DNA of 59,813 nucleotides from NCBI GenBank assembly GCA_020845475.1, contig JADLFN010000058.1:1-59813 (forward strand), read 5' to 3'. Positions 1 to 7,930 of the stretch are shown here, piece by piece. The number at the start of each line of letters is the position of its first letter. Within the stretch, counting starts at the first letter, position 1. The notes under the pieces were generated by a model. That model did no database searches and had not been told where the DNA came from. It saw nothing but the letters and a program-made list of their open reading frames with translations. Source of the DNA: Planctomycetota bacterium (lineage in GTDB: Bacteria > Planctomycetota > UBA8742 > UBA2392). The translations under genes were made by a program, and so were the position numbers.

Positions 1-36
1 ATTTCTTCGCATCAATCCTTTTGATGCGAGGCGACC

Positions 37-132
37 ATGGCTGCGAGCAAGCGTGTTTACAAAGTCGAAGACGATGGCTGGCGGATTCCCGAGGCGCTCT
101 GGCTGCGCTTTGCGCCGCTCATTCCCTGTGCT
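37..132 (+). pseudogene. IS5-family transposase N-terminal fragment
   Basis: The first ~30 codons read like the start of IS5-family transposases (VEDDGWRIPEALW followed by PLIP), the conserved entry to the DUF4096 helix-turn-helix region. After this the similarity stops and the frame ends at 237 in unrelated sequence, with no DDE catalytic domain. It is a decayed or truncated insertion-sequence remnant. The next ~240 bases hold no gene I can support. Confidence 0.55.
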
Positions 133-476
133 CTTTGCGGAATGTTTGCACGAAATCAGCGTGGAAAGGGTGGAGTAAAGCGCCTCCTCCGGAAACACAA
201 AAAACCGAGTTGGGCCAGCGCGCTGGCGATTGCCTGACGCTCCAAACTGGCTTGCTCGTGCTTCGACAAAGTTTCGAGGACGCTTTGGCCGGACCCGGGG
301 GCGGGGGTTGACCTGCCCCCGCCTTGCCCTCGCGAGGCTACGCAGTAGTCTCGCTTCCGTCAGAGGTGCTTCGCGCCCGGAGCGCAGCCTCAAGAGTAAT
401 TTGTTGGTCGCTAAGCGGCGCTGACGCGCCGGCCGCTCTGCGAAGCTCCGCTTTCTCGCCAGTCCGCAGGACTGGC

Positions 477-767
477 TCGACGCACGACCAGCACGCGCAC
501 AAACTTTCCGTCGATCAGGGACTCCGGCATGGTGAAATCCATTGCCCACACGGTGCCGGGTGTGGTCCAGCACAGCCGCGTCATGGGGAACTTGTGTTCT
601 TCGCGCCAGTTGCGACGGTACTCATTGAGTATCTCGTGCAGCTGGGCGCGCGTAAGCTCGGGGTGCAGTGCGCGCAGCGTGGGCAGTCCGGTCTGCGGCC
701 CAAGATTGATCGGCGTGGCCACGACCGCCGCGCGCTGCTCAGGCGTTGCCAGGCGCGGCTTGCATTC
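477..767 (-). pseudogene. DDE integrase/transposase fragment
   Basis: The minus-strand frame encodes an integrase-type stretch: HPELTRAQLHEIL, then WTTPGTVWAMDFT, where the Asp would be the first DDE acid, then IDGKFVRVLVVR. Sequence with this order is typical of rve-type transposases. The remaining DDE acids are absent because the frame runs into unrelated sequence at its 3' end, and its 5' end has no credible start and reaches the porin promoter region. I read it as a remnant that probably arrived with the IS5-like fragment to its left. Confidence 0.5.
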
Positions 768-836
768 CGCGACATTCGAATGGACTAATGGCACAGCGTG
801 CGTTATGGCTGTGCCATCTTTCTTATTGGAGTCTTC

Positions 837-2378
837 ATGCGTTTCTTCGTTGCCCTGCTGTTGCTGGCCGCGCCGCTTTGTGCGCAATCGGAAGTTGATC
901 GCCTTCGGGCCGAGATTGCGCGTGTGCGCTCAGACATCGCCACGCTGCGCAACGCGGGCGAAGAATCGCCCGCGCTGGCGACGCGGCTGGGCGAGGACGT
1001 ATTCTCCTGGACGACGGGCGATGGCAAGTTCGCCCTGCGGCTGGAAATGATGGTGCAAGCCACACTTACCGGCCACGATGTGCGCGCGCAGGGCGGCGAC
1101 GGCGGCGATAACGGCCGCGACTTCCTGAATTTCCGCGTGCCCTACACGCGCATCCAGTTCACGGGCAACATCTTCGAGAAGGATTTCCTCTACAAGGTCG
1201 AGATCACGCCCATCGGCGAGGATGGGCGCTTTGGCTTTGAGGAAGTGTTCTTCCGTTACCAACCGCTGTGGGCGGCGGGCCTGTTTACGGTCACGATTGG
1301 CCAGCGCCGCTCGCCCTTCAGCTACGAGGAGAGCGTCGATCGCACGCGGCGCGTTTTCACGCGCAAATCCGTGGCCAATAGCGCTTTCAACCACGGATTC
1401 GCCAAGGGCATCGACATTTCCGGCGCCGCCGACCTCTGGGCCGCGCGCGTGTTGCAGTGGAACGTCTCGGTGAGCAACGGCGTGGTCACGGGCAAGAATG
1501 CGCAGGGCAGCGGCGCGCTCGTGCCGGCGGGAGGCCGCGCCGATGGCGTGCGCCTGACGGAAACCGAGGACACGGAGAACCTCAACGGCGGCTTTCGCAA
1601 CGACGACCGACGCGTGGCCGATGACCGTTTCGACCAGTTCGTGGACGCGGATCTGATGATTCTTGCGCGCTTTGAATTTCACGGCATGGGCGAAGTGCCG
1701 CTGGCCGTGGCGGACATGCGCGACCGCGAAGAAAACAGCGACTGGAAGTTCATGGTGGGCGTGGCGGTGTCTTACTTTAACGCGCGCGTGGAGGGGCGCG
1801 GCACGTTTCTGGGCAACTCCTTTCGACTGCCGCAGGGCCTTGCCACCGCGCCGACTTCAGGCAGCGGGCGTTTGCCGCTGCGCGCCGAGATTCTCTCGCT
1901 GACGGCGGACGGGCACTTCCGCGGCTTTGGCTTCTTCGTGAACTGGGCGCTCTTCTATCGCCACGTGGAGTTCCACAACCATGGCCCGCTCGAGGGCCGC
2001 AATTTGATTTCGCCCTACATCGTGGCCGCCACTCAGGACACCGGCTTCACGGTTGAATTCGGCTATTATCTTGAAGTCATCCGCACCGTGATTGCCACGC
2101 GCGCCTCGGCCGTAAATTTTGACGAGTTCGGCAGCCGATCGCTGGGCGGGCAGGATGTCGATGGCGATGCATTTGGCCCGGACACTTACGAATACGGCGG
2201 CTCACTGAGCTGGTGCATCCACGGCGATCACTTGAAGCTCGTGCTCGACTACCGCTACGTGATCCAGCAACTGCCCCACGGCGCGGACAAGGGCAAAGCC
2301 GCGCTTTCCGGCACCGAGCGCGTCAGCGATTACCGCAACTTCCAGGAATTCCGGCTGATGCTTCAGTGGATTTTCTAG
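837..2378 (+). CDS. phosphate-selective porin O/P-like outer-membrane protein
   Basis: The 513-residue protein has a signal peptide (residues 1-17, ending LCAQS), a short coiled coil (about 20-42) that may tether it to peptidoglycan, and a long beta-strand-rich region with alternating aromatic residues as in OprO/OprP-type porins. The chain ends in Phe (LQWIF), the usual signature for BAM-mediated insertion. Residues IQFTGNIFEKDFLYKVEI followed by a QRRSPFSYEE-like stretch match the barrel start of this family. The start at 837 is supported by GGAG six bases upstream; a longer frame from 798 lacks this. It is probably monocistronic. The substrate cannot be inferred. Confidence 0.7.
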   Translation: MRFFVALLLLAAPLCAQSEVDRLRAEIARVRSDIATLRNAGEESPALATRLGEDVFSWTTGDGKFALRLEMMVQATLTGHDVRAQGGDGGDNGRDFLNFRVPYTRIQFTGNIFEKDFLYKVEITPIGEDGRFGFEEVFFRYQPLWAAGLFTVTIGQRRSPFSYEESVDRTRRVFTRKSVANSAFNHGFAKGIDISGAADLWAARVLQWNVSVSNGVVTGKNAQGSGALVPAGGRADGVRLTETEDTENLNGGFRNDDRRVADDRFDQFVDADLMILARFEFHGMGEVPLAVADMRDREENSDWKFMVGVAVSYFNARVEGRGTFLGNSFRLPQGLATAPTSGSGRLPLRAEILSLTADGHFRGFGFFVNWALFYRHVEFHNHGPLEGRNLISPYIVAATQDTGFTVEFGYYLEVIRTVIATRASAVNFDEFGSRSLGGQDVDGDAFGPDTYEYGGSLSWCIHGDHLKLVLDYRYVIQQLPHGADKGKAALSGTERVSDYRNFQEFRLMLQWIF

Positions 2379-2485
2379 CGGGCGGCGTAAAGGCATTGGC
2401 CAAAACGCGTGGCGGCGTACGGGAACCGGAACATCCGGCGTGTGTGGCTGTTGCTTTTGGTGGATGTTGCCCGGAGAATCCGGCC

Positions 2486-3274
2486 ATGGCATCGCGCAAA
2501 CACAAAGCATCGCTGGGAACGCCCGACGAATCTCCCCGGCGCGTTGATTCACGCATCAAGGCCGCACTCGTGACCGGCAGCGCGCGGCGCAATGGCAAAG
2601 CGCTCGCTCTTTATCTCGCGCGCTGCGGCGTGCGAGTGGCGGTGCACTACCGTTCAAGCAAGCGCGAGGCGCAGGCCACGCTTGATGAATGCAATGCGCA
2701 CACGGCCGGCGGCTGCCTGGTCAAGGGCGACCTGACGGATGCCGGTCAAGCCGCGCGCGTGGTGAATCAGGCAGCCAGGCATCTCGGCTCGCTGGAAGTG
2801 CTGGTGAACAACGTGGGCAATTACCTGCGCAAAGACCTGTTCGAACTCTCGCCCGAAGATTGGCGCGACCAGATCGAGAGCAGCCTGTATTCAAGCTTCT
2901 ATTGCACGCAGGCGGCGGTGAAGCTGATGCGCGCGCACAGGTTCGGGCGCATCGTGAACCTGGGCTACGCCGCCAACGAGCGTCCGACGTTCAATCGCCT
3001 CACGGTGCCCTATCACATTGCCAAGACCGGCATCGGCATGCTCACGCGCAGCGCGGCCGGCGCCCTCGCGCGCGAAGGCATCACCGTGAACACGATTGGC
3101 GTGGGCATCATGGAGAACAGCATCATCAAGCCGGTGAACCCGCCCGCGGGTAGATTCGCGCAGTACGCCGATTTGTGCCACGCGCTGGCTTTTTTTCTGG
3201 ATGCCGCGTCGGATCACATCAACGGGACCCAGGTTGACGTGAACGGCGGCTGGGTGCCGGAACAGATTTTGTAG
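2486..3274 (+). CDS. short-chain dehydrogenase/reductase, pteridine-reductase-like
   Basis: A 262-residue Rossmann-fold SDR. The cofactor loop is TGSARRNG (residues 30-37), with Arg where classical SDRs have Gly, as in FolM/PTR1-type NADPH-dependent pteridine reductases. NNVGN (108-112) and the catalytic YxxxK (YHIAK, 176-180) are present. The usual catalytic Ser after beta-5 is not visible (IVNLGYAANERP), another feature shared with atypical SDRs. A role in dihydropteridine or 3-oxoacyl reduction is possible; the substrate is inferred only. The start follows GGAG by nine bases. The ~20 residues before the Rossmann fold are extra. Confidence 0.75.
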   Translation: MASRKHKASLGTPDESPRRVDSRIKAALVTGSARRNGKALALYLARCGVRVAVHYRSSKREAQATLDECNAHTAGGCLVKGDLTDAGQAARVVNQAARHLGSLEVLVNNVGNYLRKDLFELSPEDWRDQIESSLYSSFYCTQAAVKLMRAHRFGRIVNLGYAANERPTFNRLTVPYHIAKTGIGMLTRSAAGALAREGITVNTIGVGIMENSIIKPVNPPAGRFAQYADLCHALAFFLDAASDHINGTQVDVNGGWVPEQIL

Positions 3275-3277
3275 TTC

Positions 3278-3366
3278 TTTGGAGTGCGGCGGCTTGCCGC
3301 CCCTTTGCCAACTCCTTCGAATTCAGCGGCAAGCTGCCGCTGAAACATCAGGGGCCAGCGGCCCCA
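3278..3366. repeat. multi-hairpin GGCTTGCC/GGCAAGC element, copy A
   Basis: It starts TTTGGAGTGC and contains three hairpins, among them GGCGGCTTGCCGCC and AGCGGCAAGCTGCCGCT. It lies between two convergent genes. Related copies lie at 36950-37038 and 48059-48155, also between convergent genes, so it may act as a bidirectional terminator. Confidence 0.6.
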
Positions 3367-3367
3367 G

Positions 3368-4417
3368 CTACTTTCCCGCGTCCTTATCCAATTGCTTGAT
3401 CGCCTTCTTGGCTTCGTCGCGCACTTTGGAGTTTTCGTCGTTGAGCAGCGCCTCCAGGTACACGCGCGTCGATTCCAGCCTCATGCGGCGCAACTGCTTC
3501 ACGGCGTTCTCGCGCTCTTTGGAATCGGCGCTCTTCGATTTGGCGCCCCAAGTGGGGACGATTGCCTCGGCGGCGCTGGTGTCGCCCATGCGTCGCAGCG
3601 CAATCGCCGCCTCCGCGGCCACGTTTTCGTCGCTGCCGCCCGCAAGGCGGATCAGATCAGGTTTGGCGGCTTCCCACTTCATGTCGCCGAGACGGTCAGC
3701 GGCTTTGCGCACCACGCGCGCGTCAGCATCGGCCAGCAGCAAAGTCAGGATCGGGCCGGCTTTCTCGGGCGGGTAGTTGCCAATCCATTCCGCCGCTTCC
3801 TCGCGCACCTTTGACTCTGAGTCCTTCAGCGCGGCTTCGAGCAGCGGCAAATCGTCGGGGTTGGCCATGATGCCGATGGCCTCGACGGCCAGTTCGCGCG
3901 TGTAGGGGTTCTCGGATTTCAGGGCCTCGATCAGCACTTTGCGCGCCTCGGCATCGCCGTTCTTCGCCAGGTTCGCCAGCAGCTTCATGGCGTCGTCGGC
4001 GGCGTCTTCATCTTTGCCGTGAAAGTCAGCGATGGCCGCGTCGCGCGTGGCTTTGATCGCGGTGTTTTCAGGCGCGGCTTCGGCGGGTTTGGCGGTGTCT
4101 CCCGTGGCGGGTTTGGCGCTGGAGTCGGCGGGGGGAGTCGTGGGTTGCTCGGAGGCGGGCTCGGGTTGTCTTGACTTTTCGGCCTGTGCGGCCTTGGCCG
4201 CGAGGTCGCGCTTGAGCTGGGCGTTTTCGCGCTCAAGGCGTTCTTTCTCGGCGCGCAGGGCCTCGTTGCGCGCCTGGATTTCTTCGGAGGCGCCGGGAGT
4301 CTGTGCGGCGTTCTGGCGCGGCACGCTCACGCGCGAACCCTGTAGCGCGAACCACATGGCGGATGCCGCAATCAGGGCGCAAACCACGCCAACTGCCAGC
4401 AGGGAAAGGGTCTTCAT
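3368..4417 (-). CDS. membrane-anchored HEAT-repeat protein
   Basis: A 349-residue protein with an N-terminal hydrophobic segment (about residues 5-27), a coiled coil (about 45-75, EALRAEKERLERENAQLKR), a Pro/Ala/Thr-rich linker (about 80-115), and then HEAT/PBS-type alpha repeats to the C-terminus (for example YTRELAVEAIGIMANPDDLP and KVREEAAEWIGNYPPEKAG). HEAT repeats form solenoid scaffolds for protein binding; no catalytic residues are evident. The domains probably face the periplasm. The start at 4417 opens the signal/anchor segment. It is divergent from the zinc-ribbon gene, with 72 bp between the start codons. Confidence 0.65.
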   Translation of the reverse strand: MKTLSLLAVGVVCALIAASAMWFALQGSRVSVPRQNAAQTPGASEEIQARNEALRAEKERLERENAQLKRDLAAKAAQAEKSRQPEPASEQPTTPPADSSAKPATGDTAKPAEAAPENTAIKATRDAAIADFHGKDEDAADDAMKLLANLAKNGDAEARKVLIEALKSENPYTRELAVEAIGIMANPDDLPLLEAALKDSESKVREEAAEWIGNYPPEKAGPILTLLLADADARVVRKAADRLGDMKWEAAKPDLIRLAGGSDENVAAEAAIALRRMGDTSAAEAIVPTWGAKSKSADSKERENAVKQLRRMRLESTRVYLEALLNDENSKVRDEAKKAIKQLDKDAGK

Positions 4418-4477
4418 GGCGACTCCCGTGGAGAACACAGGATACACAGGCCATGCATGGAAACCATGCGCGCTTCG

Positions 4478-4483
4478 TACAAT
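4478..4483 (+). promoter_or_regulatory. -10 element of a probable leaderless transcript
   Basis: TACAAT lies six bases before the ATG at 4490, and there is no Shine-Dalgarno sequence, so transcription would start at or next to the start codon. Confidence 0.4.
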
Positions 4484-4489
4484 GGCGCT

Positions 4490-5746
4490 ATGGCTACCCA
4501 CATTACGCTCAAGTGCGACCGTTGCGGCGCGCCCACTCAGGGCGAAACCTGGATTGCATGTTCAAGCTGCGGCACGGTGTGCGGCTTTGATTTCACGCGC
4601 TGGCTTGATTCCGAAGCGTGGCTTGAATTCACGCGCAAGGCCATGGCCGACCCGCAGGGCTACCAGCAGCGCTGGGCGCGCCACGAAGCGGCGCTGCAGG
4701 AAGCGGCGGTGCTGGCGCGGGCGGGCAAGAGTGAAGCCGCGCTCGAAAAGGCCGCGGCCGAGGCGGACTGGGTGTTTGGCGAACATCCGCTGTATCTTTC
4801 GCCGCGGGCGAAAGCCGATCGCGAGTTGCGCAAGCGCTACGCGCGGTGGGTGGGCTTTGAAATGCTGCAGCAGAGGATGGCCGGGCCGGTGGCGGCGGGC
4901 TATGCGAAACTGAACGAAGCCACGCGCGCGCTGGGCTTTGGCGCCAACGAAAACCCGATGCCGGCCGTGGAGGCGATGCTGGCGGCGCTGCGCGAAATTC
5001 ACTTCGCGCGCAAGAAGCTGGGCAGCCCGCCCGACCCCGAGGGCCTGGGCGACGACGCGCGCTTGCGCGTGGCCTCCTCGCAATTGCTCAGTTCTTACGT
5101 GCGCATGATCTCGCCCGAGCACCAGGCGCAGGTGCTGCGCATGATTTACGGTGAGGGCGCGATCTCGGAGCAGGGCGCGAAGTCGCACGATTATTCAATC
5201 TACTTCGACTGGGAATGTCCGCGCTGCGGACTGTTTTCGCTGCAGGCGCACGGCACGGAGATGCTGACTTGCCTGGGCTGCTATTGCTCGCGGCGCTTTG
5301 ACCTCGATGCGCTCAAACTCAACGCGCTGGCGCAACCCTGCCCCAGTTGCGGCGCACGCGTGGATTTTGCGCAGGGCCAGACCGATGCCACCTGCGCTTA
5401 CTGCACCACGACGCAGCGGCGCTTTGCGGCCACCGGTGCTGCGCAGCGGCTGTTTTCGCGCGAGGTGCGCCAGCAGATTGCGGCGGAACACGGCCTGCCC
5501 ATGGAACTGCCCGAGCAGGAAGGAAGCGCCGTGACGCCCGAAAACCGCAACGCGCTGCAGGCCGAGGGGCTGGCGCGCATGGCGCAGTGCTTTCACCCGT
5601 TCATCACGCCCGCGAGGCTGCGCGGCCTTGCGCGCGCCAGCAATCTTGACGCGTCAAGTGTATTTGCGCTGGCGCTGCCGATTGTTCAGCGCGAAGGCCC
5701 GCCCGAGGCGCTCAAGCTTCTGCGCGCGGCTGCGGCAGGCGCGTGA
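4490..5746 (+). CDS. multi-zinc-ribbon protein of unknown function
   Basis: A 418-residue cytoplasmic protein with three Cys-rich zinc-binding elements: CDRCG...CSSCG near residues 9-29, CPRCG...CLGCYC near 243-266, and CPSCG...CAYC near 284-305. Between the first and second is a long helical region. The pattern resembles zinc-ribbon or rubredoxin-type knuckles that stabilise a fold or bind nucleic acid or protein, but I recognise no family. Its last 35 bases overlap the end of the convergent CARF gene. A CTTGACGCGTCAAG palindrome lies in its coding sequence at 5645-5658. Confidence 0.6.
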   Translation: MATHITLKCDRCGAPTQGETWIACSSCGTVCGFDFTRWLDSEAWLEFTRKAMADPQGYQQRWARHEAALQEAAVLARAGKSEAALEKAAAEADWVFGEHPLYLSPRAKADRELRKRYARWVGFEMLQQRMAGPVAAGYAKLNEATRALGFGANENPMPAVEAMLAALREIHFARKKLGSPPDPEGLGDDARLRVASSQLLSSYVRMISPEHQAQVLRMIYGEGAISEQGAKSHDYSIYFDWECPRCGLFSLQAHGTEMLTCLGCYCSRRFDLDALKLNALAQPCPSCGARVDFAQGQTDATCAYCTTTQRRFAATGAAQRLFSREVRQQIAAEHGLPMELPEQEGSAVTPENRNALQAEGLARMAQCFHPFITPARLRGLARASNLDASSVFALALPIVQREGPPEALKLLRAAAAGA

Positions 5747-6248
5747 ACAGCTCGCGCCAGTGCGAGAAGTCCGTGTTCAGTTCGCGAACAGGCGGCGTGC
5801 CGCTTTGCTGTGCGAGGTCGGGCGGGCAGGTCTGGATCAGGCGCGCGACCAGCAGCCCCATGGAAGCGAGCAGCAGCCACAACGCCTGCATCTGCGGCGT
5901 GCCGGTGTTGAGCAGCACATGGAGTTCGCAGCCGGCGGCGCTGTGGCGCCGGGTGATTTCGCGCAGCACGCCCGAGACTGCGGCCGCGATTTCGTGCAGG
6001 TCAGTGGGATCGAGCAGTTGCAGCATTTTGATCTCGGTCTGCGGGCCGTTGCCCAGTGCCGCGAGTTCGCGCACGACCTGCTGCGCATCCTCAAGCGTTT
6101 CGGGCACCGAAAGCAGGTAGTGGTACTGGAACTGGCCCGAATACGGCGAATCACGCAGCACCTGCAGGTGCGTGCCGGGCACAAGCCGCCCCGCGCGAAA
6201 CGTGTGCGGCTCGCGCCGCCAGCCCGTCCAGGAGATCAGGACTTTCAT
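5712..6248 (-). CDS. stand-alone CARF-like domain protein (RtcR N-terminal type)
   Basis: A 178-residue protein that resembles only the ligand-sensing N-terminal domain of RtcR, the sigma-54 activator of the RtcAB RNA-repair operon. The match includes ISWTG at the first strand, DPTDLHEI (residues 80-87), the nucleotide-loop motif NTGTPQM (114-120) and ARLIQTCPP (135-143), which parallels ARLLQTSPP of RtcR. There is no AAA+ or HTH domain and no nuclease domain. The start overlaps the stop of the upstream membrane-protein gene (ATGA), so the two are probably translated together. RtcR-type CARF domains are thought to bind RNA ends or cyclic oligonucleotides; what this protein senses is unknown. 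Confidence 0.6.
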   Translation of the reverse strand: MKVLISWTGWRREPHTFRAGRLVPGTHLQVLRDSPYSGQFQYHYLLSVPETLEDAQQVVRELAALGNGPQTEIKMLQLLDPTDLHEIAAAVSGVLREITRRHSAAGCELHVLLNTGTPQMQALWLLLASMGLLVARLIQTCPPDLAQQSGTPPVRELNTDFSHWRELFTRLPQPRAEA

Positions 6249-6904
6249 GCGTTCTTCCAGGCCACAAACAGCGCGCCCGCCGCGGCTACCAGCGCCGCCA
6301 GCCAGAGTCTTGACGCGTCAATGGGGTCAATCGAGGCCGCGCTGGAAAGCGCCGAGAGCTGGTTGAAATACAGGAAGGTCTTGTGCAGCGGGTCAGCCGC
6401 ATAAGCGTGCTGCGCAAAGCCCAGCCAGGGAGACTCGATCGAGGCTGTTTCCCGCGCGCCTTCGCCCACGCCCAGCGCATCGAGGCGCTCATAGAAAAAC
6501 GGCAGCGCGAACAGCAGCATCCAGCCCAGCGAAGCGGGCCAGGCCGCCTTGTGCGTCATGCCCGCAAGCGCGGCTCCCAAAAGCGCGGCTGCGCCAAACC
6601 ACGAAAGGGCCTGGGCCAGAAATCCGCCGCCCGGCACGCAACAGAGCGCCAGCGCCGCGCCCGCGCACAGCCCGCGCAGCAGACCGGCGCGGCCCACGCC
6701 GCCGCAAGCGGCACCCAGCGGCAGCGCCAGCGTAAGCGCAATCAAGCCCAGGGCCTGCTGCTGGTCCTCAAACCAGAAGTAGAGGCCGCAGGTGAACTGC
6801 AACGCCGCGGCGGCGGCGGCGCCGGCGGCAAGGCCGGTCGCGCCCGCAAGCGACAGCCGCCTGAGATCAGCAAGGTAAAGCGATGACAGTGAAGGCTCGG
6901 GCAT
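6245..6904 (-). CDS. polytopic membrane protein upstream of CARF gene
   Basis: A 219-residue protein with about six hydrophobic segments, one near residues 22-42 and others near 48-66, 74-92, 97-115, 121-137 and 200-217, and an ~60-residue loop (about 138-198) before the last segment. I recognise no transporter or enzyme signature. Its stop overlaps the start of the RtcR-like CARF gene by four bases, so the pair is likely an operon in which the CARF protein works with, or regulates, this membrane component. It lies 62 bp downstream of rnc on the same strand. A TTGACGCGTCAA palindrome lies inside the gene at 6310-6321. Confidence 0.55.
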   Translation of the reverse strand: MPEPSLSSLYLADLRRLSLAGATGLAAGAAAAAALQFTCGLYFWFEDQQQALGLIALTLALPLGAACGGVGRAGLLRGLCAGAALALCCVPGGGFLAQALSWFGAAALLGAALAGMTHKAAWPASLGWMLLFALPFFYERLDALGVGEGARETASIESPWLGFAQHAYAADPLHKTFLYFNQLSALSSAASIDPIDASRLWLAALVAAAGALFVAWKNA

Positions 6905-6966
6905 GCGGGCAAGTGTCTAAGCAGCCTCTAACCTGACAGTTAAACGGCAACGCGAGCCGGCCGAGG

Positions 6967-7791
6967 CTATTCGTCTTCTTCTTCAGTGGGGATATCGAGC
7001 AGCTCGTCCGCTTCGTTGAAGGTTTCCCACTGGGCCAGCAGTTCAGCCAGCGCGGTCTTGGCCGCGCGCTGCTCGGCTTCTTTCTTGTTTTTGCCCACGC
7101 CCGGGCCGAAGGTGCGCTCGCCAATCTTGACCATGACGTGAAACTCTTTGCTGTGGTCGGGGCCGAATTCGCCCTGCACGCGGTAAATCGGTGCGCGCTC
7201 GTTGTGCGCCTGCACCAGGTGCTGCAAGGCGCTCTTGTAGTTCTGCTGGAACTGGTGGCTGGTCACGCTCTTGATCACCGGGCCGATGTCGCGCTCGACA
7301 AAATCGCGCGCGGCTTCCAGGCCGTGCTCCATGTAAAGCGCGCAAAGAACGCTTTCGTAAAGGTTGGCCAGCACGCTGACGGGCAGCTTGGCGCGCCCGT
7401 CGCGGCGGATGCCTTTGCCGAGGTACATGAGTTCGTGCAGGCCAAGCTCGCGGCAGCGCTGCGCGAGAATCTCGCGCGAGACGGCCACACTCTTGACGCG
7501 GGTGAGTTCGCCCTCGGGATAATCGGGGTTTTCGCGATAGAGCTTTTCCGAGACGATCAGGCCGAGCACGGAATCGCCCAAAAATTCCATGCGCTCGTTG
7601 CTGGGCCGGTCGTCGGATTTTGCGCTGCTGTGGGTCAGGGCCACGCGCAGGTATTCGGCATTTTTCAGTGCGTAACCGAGGGTCTGCGAGAGACGCGCAA
7701 AGCGTTCATCATCGCTGCCGGCAAACGCACCGGCGTCGGGCACGCTCTGCAATGCGCCATCGGAATTGCTTTCAACAACGTTGTCCGCCAT
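6967..7791 (-). CDS. rnc: ribonuclease III
   Basis: Ribonuclease III cleaves double-stranded RNA in rRNA and mRNA maturation. The 274-residue protein has ~28 extra N-terminal residues, the RIIID signature NERMEFLGDSVLG (residues 65-77, with Glu66, Glu69 and Asp73 as metal ligands), a second acidic site in LANLYESV (Asn where the Escherichia coli enzyme has Asp114), and a C-terminal dsRNA-binding domain (about 195-260, ending GPGVGKNKKEAEQRAAKTAL). The C-terminal tail is acidic (TEEEDE). GGGAG four bases before the ATG supports this start over an upstream one at 7920. It may be cotranscribed with the membrane and CARF genes that follow. Confidence 0.92.
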   Translation of the reverse strand: MADNVVESNSDGALQSVPDAGAFAGSDDERFARLSQTLGYALKNAEYLRVALTHSSAKSDDRPSNERMEFLGDSVLGLIVSEKLYRENPDYPEGELTRVKSVAVSREILAQRCRELGLHELMYLGKGIRRDGRAKLPVSVLANLYESVLCALYMEHGLEAARDFVERDIGPVIKSVTSHQFQQNYKSALQHLVQAHNERAPIYRVQGEFGPDHSKEFHVMVKIGERTFGPGVGKNKKEAEQRAAKTALAELLAQWETFNEADELLDIPTEEEDE

Positions 7792-7930
7792 AAAACTCCC
7801 CTGCCCGCGCACGGGCGCGCTCCAGAGCAAAACGCCGGAACTATGAGGAGTCCGAGGCGCCCCAGGGGGCGGCTCGGACAACCCATGGCCGCAGTGTACG
7901 CGCCAAGCCGCGACGCGCAATCGGCTGTGT

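Noticed and set aside
930..1682. Long minus-strand frame opposite the porin
   Set aside because: It is the antisense of the porin frame; its Arg/Ala-rich product is what GC-rich codons give on the opposite strand, with no ribosome site or motif.
2213..2485. N-terminal extension of the short-chain reductase
   Set aside because: It overlaps the porin coding sequence in another frame and lacks family similarity; the ATG at 2486 has a ribosome site.
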